NCBI RefSeq assembly: GCF_009730915.1
Contig: NC_052489.1
Location: forward strand, 1,798,001 to 1,862,000
DNA length: 64,000 nucleotides
DNA from: Dioscorea cayenensis subsp. rotundata
Lineage: Eukaryota; Streptophyta; Magnoliopsida; Dioscoreales; Dioscoreaceae
Reading direction: 5' to 3'
The notes beneath the pieces were generated by a model. It made no database searches. It was given only the letters and a program-made list of their open reading frames with translations, and was not told the DNA's origin. This document shows positions 56,085-64,000 of this stretch, piece by piece (the stretch's first letter is position 1; each line of letters opens with the position of its first letter). The translations under genes were made by a program, and so were the position numbers.

Positions 56085-56612
56085 TTACCCAAGTTGTTGA
56101 AATGGGGAATTTAAAAAAATTATAGTGTTTAATCATCACAAGATGTTAATTAAATACTTGTCAATCAGCCATTCTGATGAACATAATGAACATAGTCTAT
56201 TGTGGATCAGGGTGGGAGCTAGGGTTTTACAAATTAAAACTTACAACATAAAATATATATATATATATAACATTTATAAATGACCGATACTTTAACCCTT
56301 AAAAAAATTTTCTAAGTCAGTCACTTGTAATAATTTTAAAGTAAAAGGGACTTAAAAAATTTTATTTTTACTTAAGAATTTCTAATATTGTATTGATTTA
56401 TGCTAACCAATAATTTTTTTTTTAAACAACAAGTGCCACATACATCAAGAGAATGCGCACAGATCGAAAATTGATCTTCCAGTTTATGTGCCCTCGTTCA
56501 GTGACACAATTTGAATTGCAAATCCACATCTATAACTGGATTGCAAATTCACATCTATAACTGGATACTCATTATCGCACTTGAACTAGAGTTTTCTTAA
56601 ATATCTCAACGC

Positions 56613-58542
56613 TCACCAATAATCTTTACAAGAACAAGAACCATCTTTGAATGAATGAAATATACTCCTATCTCTCACTACAATCTCCCTCCCATACACC
56701 TTAGAGATCATCTTCATCACAGCATGACAATCTCCACAGACTCTCAGATTCTTCACAATCCTTATAGCACTTCCATTGCTCGTCCTCGCAATCCCAAAAG
56801 CCACTGCAAGCTTCTCGCTGTGTTTCAATATTGCATCATGCTTCTCTTCATCTTCAATGTCATGCAAAACATTACTAACTGCCGCAATGTAGCCTTCTAG
56901 TCTCAACCTTAACATGATCTCTGAAAGCTTATTGTGAGCTTCTTGTTTAACACCAGATGATATATCACTTGCTACAAAAGTATAGATGATCTTGTCAACT
57001 TCTATTGAGCTCCAACCAGGAATCTTTATTAGTCTTCGGTCGCTCATGGACCTTCGCACATTGGCGACATCCTTCCACTTCCCGGCCACTGCATAGATGT
57101 TTGACAAGAGAACATAATCCCCTGAGTCATTAGGATCAAGCTCTGCGAGTCTCATCTTTGCTTGCTCTGCCAATCCAAGGTTTCCATGAATGCTGCAAGC
57201 ACCGAGCAATGTCCTCCATATAATGGCATTAGGCATTATTGGCATTTTCATTACAAACTCATATGCTTCTTCGAGAAGTCCTGCTCGACCGTAGAGATCA
57301 ACCATGCAACCATAATGCTCAATTGATTGCTCAATACCGTATTTATCTTCCATTTGATGAAAATATTCATTTCCTCGTTCAACCAAACCAGCATGGCTGC
57401 AAGCGTACAATAGAGAAATGAAGGTAATTCCATCGGGTTTAATTCCGCATTCATCCATTTCGCAGAAAAGGTTGATAGCTTCATCTCCATGACCATACAT
57501 TGCGAATGCTGCCATCATCGATGTCCAAGATATGACACTCTTTCTTTGTCATTTCCCGATCAAAAACTCGGTGTGCCATGTCGACATTTCCACACCTAGC
57601 ATACATGTCCAACAGCGCATTAGTCACCGAAACAATGCAGATCATTCCAGACTTGACTGCATTCCCATGTAGAGCTCTTCCAGACTCAAATGCCCCTGCT
57701 TGCGCGCAAGCAGAGAGCATGCCTGTCAAGCTGACCTCATTCGGTCCAAGTCCCTTGCTCAGCATTTCCTTGTAGAACCAAAAGGCACCATCAAAATCAC
57801 CATTGCTCGCAAATCCAACAATCATGGTACTCCAAGAAACAGGGTCTTTGAATGGCATGTCAAGGAACAAACGCCTCGCAGACAGCAATTCACCGGCCTT
57901 GGTATACCCGGCAAGCATGACATTCCAAGACGTTGAATTCTTCCAAGGCATCCGTGCAAACAACTCTTCCGCATCCCTCACATTCTCAGACCGAAAACAA
58001 GCAGTGACAGCAGCATTCCAAGCAACAAGATTTGGTTGAGGCATTTCATCAAACACCTGACGAGCAGAGTGAGGACAGCCGCACTCAGCGTACATGCTCA
58101 CCAACGTCGTTCCTACAAACAAATGTTCATCAAAGCCATGATGAACAACATGAGAATGGACCTGGGCGCCGGAAAGGAGGGACCGAGAGTTGGCGGCGGC
58201 CTTGAGGAGGAAGGCGAAGGAGAAGCTATCAGGAGGAACAAAACTCCGCCGCATATGGGCATAGGTGAGGAGGGATTGGTGAGGGTGCTGGGACTCGGAG
58301 AAGCCGCGAATGAGGGTGTTGAACATGAAGGGGTCTGGGGAAGGGATGGAAGCGAAGAAGCGGAGAGCATAGTGGAGAGTGTCGGAGAGGGTGACGGCGG
58401 AGTGGTGGAGGAGCTGGCCGGCGACGAGAGGGTGGGATTGAAGGCCGGTTTTGGCAGCAAAGGCGTGGACTTGTTGCAAATGGGCGAAGGTCTTGCAGTG
58501 TTTGAACAGAGAGAAGCAGGCACTGGTACTACTTGTGCTCAT
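56613..58542 (-). pseudogene. DYW-class pentatricopeptide repeat gene with one frameshift
   Basis: The first frame (ATG 58542) codes PLS-type repeats (for example [53 protein letters not shown]). It goes out of frame just after REMTKK. Near 57538-57550 one extra base in a purine-rich run (AAAGAAAGAG on the minus strand) shifts it. The frame from there on continues the repeat without loss (VISW, then [11 protein letters not shown]) through E motifs to a complete DYW domain. That domain has HSE, CGDCH and the terminal CSCKDYW, ending at 56613. The whole is about 642 codons plus one base. The gene is thus either a recent pseudogene or intact with a sequencing error in the purine run; the rest shows no decay. 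Role in family: C-to-U editing of organelle RNA. Confidence 0.88.
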
Positions 58543-58681
58543 AACTTAGCCAATGAATGCATGCATGCATCCATGCGTTCATGAAGATGCACTAACCAGT
58601 AGTAGCATTGTGTTTAAATCTCCATCACTGAGATTATAGCAAGAAGCTATGTATATATAGATATTGACAATACATTTTCAA

Positions 58682-58878
58682 TGGACTTCCATAGATAAGA
58701 AATTTATGAATGTCCAATTATCAGTCATTGGATCATGATCTAACATTCCACATTGATAAACAGTAATTACTGTTAATTACTATATATTACTGTAGTAATT
58801 ACTGTTCATCAATATTAGCCATTGGATCGAGATCCAACGGCTGATGATAGACATCCATAGATTTTTTTATCTATGGAC
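58682..58878. mobile_element. Foldback MITE of about 200 bp
   Basis: Nearly palindromic: TGGACTTCCATAGATAAG at the left pairs with TTTATCTATGGACG at the right. The arms continue inward through ATCATGATC/GATCGAGATC blocks to the centre AACAGTAATTACTGTTAATT…. It lies about 140 bp upstream of the PPR start codon. Class not fixed; no coding content. Confidence 0.7.
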
Positions 58879-58948
58879 GAAACTTAGAGAGGTTCTTCAG
58901 TGACCGTTAGATTTGTAATTAATGACTACTCTATTTATATATAATACT

Positions 58949-59277
58949 ATCTCCGTTCTTTTTTATTTGTCACAAATCTATGTTTTTTTTTATTTGTTAT
59001 TTTTAAAATTTTAAAAAAACTAAGCTTCTACGAAGGCATATATATAGTCATAAAAATAAATTCGGCTTTACATGAGTTGAATGGGAACAAAGATTTTTTT
59101 GTTTGTTTCATTGTTCTCTCTTTTTTTTTTTCTTCTTTCGTTCCATTTTTTAAATTGCTTTTATGTATATGACATAGATAAATCATAAAAATTTCATTAA
59201 GAATAAAATGAGAGAAACAACTTGGTGATTTCAATTATCTTTTGGAATATTTGATTGAAATGAAATAATAATATTTT
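58949..59277. other. Sequence up to the gap, with a Stowaway-like end
   Basis: CTATCTCCGTTC followed by TTTTTTATTTGTCA at 58949 resembles a Stowaway terminus, but a partner end is not visible before the N run. The remainder is AT-rich without genes. Confidence 0.4.
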
Positions 59278-60277
59278 NNNNNNNNNNNNNNNNNNNNNNN
59301 NNNNNNNNNNNNNNNNNNNNNNNNNNNNNNNNNNNNNNNNNNNNNNNNNNNNNNNNNNNNNNNNNNNNNNNNNNNNNNNNNNNNNNNNNNNNNNNNNNNN
59401 NNNNNNNNNNNNNNNNNNNNNNNNNNNNNNNNNNNNNNNNNNNNNNNNNNNNNNNNNNNNNNNNNNNNNNNNNNNNNNNNNNNNNNNNNNNNNNNNNNNN
59501 NNNNNNNNNNNNNNNNNNNNNNNNNNNNNNNNNNNNNNNNNNNNNNNNNNNNNNNNNNNNNNNNNNNNNNNNNNNNNNNNNNNNNNNNNNNNNNNNNNNN
59601 NNNNNNNNNNNNNNNNNNNNNNNNNNNNNNNNNNNNNNNNNNNNNNNNNNNNNNNNNNNNNNNNNNNNNNNNNNNNNNNNNNNNNNNNNNNNNNNNNNNN
59701 NNNNNNNNNNNNNNNNNNNNNNNNNNNNNNNNNNNNNNNNNNNNNNNNNNNNNNNNNNNNNNNNNNNNNNNNNNNNNNNNNNNNNNNNNNNNNNNNNNNN
59801 NNNNNNNNNNNNNNNNNNNNNNNNNNNNNNNNNNNNNNNNNNNNNNNNNNNNNNNNNNNNNNNNNNNNNNNNNNNNNNNNNNNNNNNNNNNNNNNNNNNN
59901 NNNNNNNNNNNNNNNNNNNNNNNNNNNNNNNNNNNNNNNNNNNNNNNNNNNNNNNNNNNNNNNNNNNNNNNNNNNNNNNNNNNNNNNNNNNNNNNNNNNN
60001 NNNNNNNNNNNNNNNNNNNNNNNNNNNNNNNNNNNNNNNNNNNNNNNNNNNNNNNNNNNNNNNNNNNNNNNNNNNNNNNNNNNNNNNNNNNNNNNNNNNN
60101 NNNNNNNNNNNNNNNNNNNNNNNNNNNNNNNNNNNNNNNNNNNNNNNNNNNNNNNNNNNNNNNNNNNNNNNNNNNNNNNNNNNNNNNNNNNNNNNNNNNN
60201 NNNNNNNNNNNNNNNNNNNNNNNNNNNNNNNNNNNNNNNNNNNNNNNNNNNNNNNNNNNNNNNNNNNNNNNNNNNNN
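59278..60277. other. Assembly gap, exactly 1000 N
   Basis: A round-number run of N marks a scaffolding gap of unknown true size. It removes the 5' part (exon 1 and the start of exon 2) of the broken SBH copy that follows. Confidence 0.99.
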
Positions 60278-60287
60278 AAAACCAACC

Positions 60288-61180
60288 GCCTCAAAAACTC
60301 ATTTTTGGTGTAGTGGTCTTTGACACTCTGGGAACCGTCCTTGCATTCCTTGTGAGTGGCATGACTGTCAGAACCAGCTGCATCTACTTTTGATTTTTCG
60401 CCGTCATCGATCAAGGGTTTGGATGTGCACTCTGGTCTGTATTTCCCTTGGAACCGACTCCAGCCTTTCTTTCCCAACAACTGTGCTTTTCATGACACTC
60501 ACCACCAACTCCAGGGCCTAAAGTACTACTTCTCACAGCCCTTCTTCCTCTCATGGGATAAGATACTTGGAATATACAGGCCCTTTACTGTTATTGGAGA
60601 ACTAAGATATTAATTTTTATCATAAAACTCAAAAAAAGGGAAAGGAGAAGAAGCTTTCTACTCAAAGTTTTGAAGATTATATTAATATCTTACAGACTTG
60701 AAGGTTATATGAAGCTTCTGTTTGTTTTCATTACAGCTCTTCCAATTCCTTTACATTGTCACGTGACTAACATGTGATATAACGGTTGAAGAGTTTGTTA
60801 TGCTGACGTGGATTAGTTAAGGCCATGTCAGCAAGGTTGTTCTCTCTAATTGGCTGTGTATGAAGAACGGAGTCTATATATAGCTCTTGTTCTAATTGTT
60901 TTGATCTTCAATCCTTCAATGAGAATCTTTCTCTTCTTCTTCAAACCTTGTTTCGTTCTTGTTCTTGGTCTTCTTCTCATTTGCAGTTGGTCTTAATCAT
61001 GGAGTGGAGCAGCATGATGCTTTCCATTTTGCAGGAATGAATGTAATGATGTTCTTCATCATTCTGGTGGTTTGAATAGAAGCTTGAAGATGATCTGTGG
61101 GTATTCTCTTTCAATCAACTGTCGAGAAGAGGAAGGAAGAAGGCTTTCAAGTTTGTCTTATTCCCAAGAATATTGAGTAA
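60288..61180 (+). pseudogene. Broken SBH copy, exon 2 remains, split by a solo-LTR-like insertion
   Basis: After the gap, the plus strand resembles SBH exon 2. It reads DTLGTVLAFLVSGMTVRTS, then an extra codon and a TGA in place of a Ser codon (about 60392). A frameshift follows before DVHSGLYFPWN, and then the third His box HDTHH (about 60494-60508) up to RPFTV. There the gene is cut by an insertion (60592-61117). The last part, EKRKEE followed by GFQVCLIPKNIE and TAA, resumes after it and ends at 61180. Divergence from SBH-A and B is much larger than between those two, so this copy is older. The 5' half lies in the gap. Confidence 0.88.
60592..61117 (+). mobile_element. Solo-LTR-like insertion of 526 bp in the SBH pseudogene
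   Basis: The insertion is flanked by a 5-bp duplication ACTGT (60587-60591 and 61118-61122), whose sequence is single in the intact SBH genes. The insert begins TATTGGAGAAC (a canonical TG start may have mutated) and ends AATCA. It contains a TATATATA box at 60875-60882 followed by a pyrimidine-rich leader. Size, box and 5-bp duplication fit a solo LTR left after recombination between two LTRs. No coding region. Confidence 0.75.
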
Positions 61181-61825
61181 TTAATTAATGATGCTAGTAC
61201 TCTTGCGTGCCACGTATATATGCCCACATGCATGACTTCCACATGCATGGGCGGCTTGTATACGTATATTTGTATTAATTTGCTGTAAGACGAGCCATAT
61301 TATGTGTTGGGACTATGTATTTCTGGTTCTATAATTGAAATAAAGGCTAATAAACCAACAAGAAATTATAAATTAACTTAACCGTTCTTCTTGATGCAAT
61401 GGTGGCAAAAGCATTAATTAAGTTCACTTTGAAAAACAACACCATGCATGCTCTTCATGACCAAATTTATCGCTGAGAAAATTAAACAACCCCCAAAATT
61501 AAAGAATATCACTATTCTCCTTTAATTGTGTGGAACTATTTGCCAAATGTATATATATTTATGTTTTGCAAATAACTATAGATGAGACTAATAATTTAAC
61601 TTAATTATATATATATATATATATATATAACATAGAGCAGTTAGTTATTGAACTCCATGTTCGATTATTATAAGAGAAATAAATTTTAGTTGGCAGCGTC
61701 ATTTTAATGAGAATTAGTAAAATCTAAATTGTTGAAAAATAATAGTGCATATTTTATATTATCAAATAATTTAATTCTTAGATTGATTATCGCAGAATAA
61801 ATTTCAAGACAAATATATAATTAAG
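61181..61825. other. 3' flank of the SBH pseudogene
   Basis: AT-rich with a (TA)n run at about 61608-61628. No gene seen. Confidence 0.5.
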
Positions 61826-64000
61826 TTTTTTTTTTTTTGAAAAAGTGAATAAACCACCAATCTATTAAGAGAAAAAGAAAGCGAGCACGAGCGGCCAACA
61901 ACCAACCCAAACAAACCACAAGAAGTGATCACAAAACAACAAGAGCAGACTCAAAATGCAGAAGAAAAGCGAAAAGGACGCTGACCACCTCAAAAATAGA
62001 CAAAGGCCACTACTCCTTGAACAGATCGTTCATCTCCTCCAAGGCCGGAGCCTCGGGAGTCTCCCCGGCTCGGGGACCCAAAAACTCCAAACTGCGACAG
62101 ACGCGAGACATGGAGTCCTCCGAGCTTCACCGCCCACTAGCCGAAGCTGCAGAGAACCCGATTGCAAAAAGCAAACGGTCAATCTTCAAAATCACAGCAA
62201 AACAGGGCAACACATTGACATTAAAAATACAATCATTTCTAATAAGCCAAATGTTCCACACAATAGCTTTCACCACCAAATCACACATCTCCCGTAACTG
62301 GGAACACACTGTGAGACGCCACGAACCCCAAATTCTGGACATCTCCTCCGGGGGATCCGGAATCTGTAACAAGTTAGTAAAATATGTCCAAATAGGTCTG
62401 ACGAAAGGGCATTGAAGGAATAAATGATCCACAGTCTCGATTCCAGCGTGACAGAGCACGCAAGTGGCCGTTGGCAACCTATTACACCGACGCTTCTCCA
62501 GATTTTCCAACGTCAAAACTTTGTTCTTCCACACCAGCCAATTAAGAAGAAGAATCTTCTTAGGGCAACCACCTCTCCAGAAGAATTTCTCCACCGGGCA
62601 ACGGAGGCCACCATCCTGCATAAAGTTGTAGAAGGATTTAACTGTAAACGCCCCATTGCCCGTAAGCTTCCACCTAAATGTGGGAAGCCCCTCACTAGCT
62701 TCAAATTGCAAGCAACACCGAAGCGCCGGCAGACAAGAAATCACACCCTTCCAGAAAAAAGATATACGACCCGGGCATCTAGGATATAACTCCTGACGAG
62801 ACAAGTTATAGTTGAATTGGATGACCTCCGCACCACCCCCCCATCTAAAATCCATAAGGAATTTCCACCACCACTTCCCAAGCAGCGCCTGATTGAATGT
62901 CTTCAGGTCTAGAATCCCCCACCCACCTGCACATGAGGCCTGCAAAGGTTCTTCCAACACACGAGTGTGCAAGTAGGCTGCTCAATATCAGGACCCGACC
63001 ACAAAAAATCTCTCCTGATCCCATCAATTTTTTTAGAAACCCACATAGGCAGTCGAAACATCGACATCCAATAGGTCGGCAGCGCAGTTAACACAGAATT
63101 AATCAGCGTAAGATGACCCCCAAACGACAAAAATCACCTTTTCCAAGAAGAGAGACGGTTTCTCACTTTCAGAATAATTCCCTCCCAATCTTGACGGCGA
63201 GGTCTCCTACCCGCCACCGGGATACCCAAGTAATTTACCGGTAAAAGCCCCGTTTTGCAATTCAAGGTTTTGGCCGCCCCTTCCTCCGGAAGCACTCCCC
63301 ACTTACAAGAGTAGAGGCAAGTTTTGTCAAAATTCGTAGCTAGTCCCAACATACCTTCAAACACGAAGAGGATAAGCTTCACAATCCTAAGGTCTTCCAA
63401 CCCCCGTCGTAGTCATAACCAAGAGATCATCCGCGTAGTGCAGGTTGCACTATCTACCCGTATCCCCAATCGGAACTCCCACAAGAATTCCAGAGCGCAT
63501 GGCATTAGAGAACATAACACTCAGGACATCCGCAACAAACACAAAGAGCAGTGGAGACAGCGGGTCACCTTGTCGGAGTCCCCTCTTATACCTGACGTAT
63601 CCATTGGGAGAGCCATTAATTAAGATATTAGCCTTCGAGGAATCTAAAATGCTCTTAATCCATCCTCTCCATTTAGAGCCAAACCCCCGAGCTTCCAAAA
63701 GTTCAAGTAAAAACTCCCAATCCACTGTATCAAAATCCTTTGCAAAATCCACTTTTAGGATGTGCCCCTTTAGTCGCCTCTGACTGATGCCGAATAATAG
63801 CTCCTCCGCCGTGACGATGTTATCAAGAGTACATCTATCTTTAATAAACGCCGAATGATCCGCTGCAACACTCTTTGGGATTAGCGCAATACTCGCCCAG
63901 TTAATTCTTTCCAAGTTAGCCTTTCCCTCGATGAAATCTTGGCACATTGACATAATGTTGATGTTCACAACATCCCAGAACTGCTTGAAGAAAAAAATCG
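61826..64000 (-). mobile_element. LINE (L1-type) retrotransposon, decayed, running off the right edge
   Basis: On the minus strand, the element's poly(A) end appears as a T-run at 61826-61838. Reading from the right edge the order is: IALIPK and SAFIKDRCTLDNIV segments; the RT core with LKVDFAKDFDTVDW and GLRQGDPLSPLLF; HYADDLLVM near 63420-63450; NYLGIPVAGRRPRRQDW; GGHLTLINSVLTALPTYWMS; and GGWGILDLKTFNQALLGKWW. It ends with the zinc-finger region CVLCHAGIETVDHLFLQC near 62440-62490. The frames change at about 63440, 63130 and 62970, so several indels have broken the ORF. Between IALIPK and SAFIKD about 50 residues usual for the family are missing. The element is inactive. Confidence 0.9.

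Noticed and set aside
58036-58584. A 182-codon plus-strand frame opposite the second PPR gene
   Set aside because: It is antisense to clear PPR repeats in a GC-rich part; Gly/Glu-rich low-complexity composition.
59197-60480. A long minus-strand frame running through the N gap
   Set aside because: It is open only because N cannot make stops; its real part is antisense to the SBH pseudogene.
62017-62415. Plus-strand frames of up to 130 codons between 61.9 and 63.8 kb
   Set aside because: All are antisense to the LINE coding region.
1-64000. tRNA, rRNA and CRISPR arrays
   Set aside because: I saw no tRNA-like A and B boxes in the right spacing, no rRNA sequence, and the only regular repeats are microsatellites and the 140-bp tandem repeat; CRISPR is not expected in a plant nucleus.

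Overview
The window is nuclear DNA of a flowering plant. The evidence is spliced genes with GT-AG introns, plant-only families (PMT2-type methyltransferase, GAUT, DYW-type PPR, ZF-HD and MIF, MYB subgroup 1, GASA/snakin), AT-rich intergenic DNA, and plant-type copia, LINE, Stowaway and hAT remains. The species cannot be fixed from the sequence. The AT-rich intergenic DNA and mostly moderate-GC coding regions argue against a grass; a non-grass monocot is only a guess. One run of exactly 1000 N (59278-60277) is a scaffolding gap.

Left part (1-22.3 kb): a repeat-rich cluster of sphinganine C4-hydroxylase (SBH) genes. A broken exon 1 lies at the left edge (+). Two intact two-exon genes follow on the minus strand (SBH-A 6198-7111, SBH-B 16824-17727); their predicted proteins differ at one residue. 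Each sits in a copy of a segmental duplication. Copy A is split by a young 5.0-kb copia element lying between the SBH-A TATA box and its start codon. Copy B carries a 1.65-kb AT-rich insert with nested Stowaway-like MITEs and a 595-bp hAT-like insert, both absent from copy A. Between the copies are a LINE fragment, a gypsy-type LTR-like stretch and a 350-bp stray piece of the GAUT gene at 24.7-25.0 kb.

Middle (24.4-47.0 kb): the gene-rich part. In order: GAUT (-), PMT2-like methyltransferase (-, 6 exons), DEG8-type thylakoid-lumen protease (+, 13 exons), DYW-PPR (+, one exon), GASA peptide (-, 4 exons), ZF-HD homeodomain factor (+), MIF mini zinc finger (-), R2R3-MYB of the MYB60 type (-, 3 exons). 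PMT2 and DEG8 are divergent and share about 0.8 kb of upstream DNA. ZF-HD and MIF are tail to tail, which is notable because MIF proteins are known to antagonise ZF-HD proteins.

Right part (47-64 kb): a long gene-poor AT-rich stretch with a four-copy 140-bp tandem repeat and a 5'-truncated LINE with target-site duplication. A second DYW-PPR gene follows, with one frameshift (56613-58542, -), then a foldback MITE and the N gap. After the gap come a fourth, broken SBH copy (+) interrupted by a solo-LTR-like insertion, and a LINE running off the right edge (-).

The GAUT (pectin) and PMT2 (Golgi cell-wall methylation) products both act in the Golgi on wall polysaccharides, and the SBH products act in the ER on sphingolipid long-chain bases. 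This is ordinary neighbourhood, not an operon-like unit. I did not find a clearly new biological system. The most interesting items are the copia that splits the SBH-A promoter from its gene, the ZF-HD/MIF pair, and the mosaic history of the SBH cluster.
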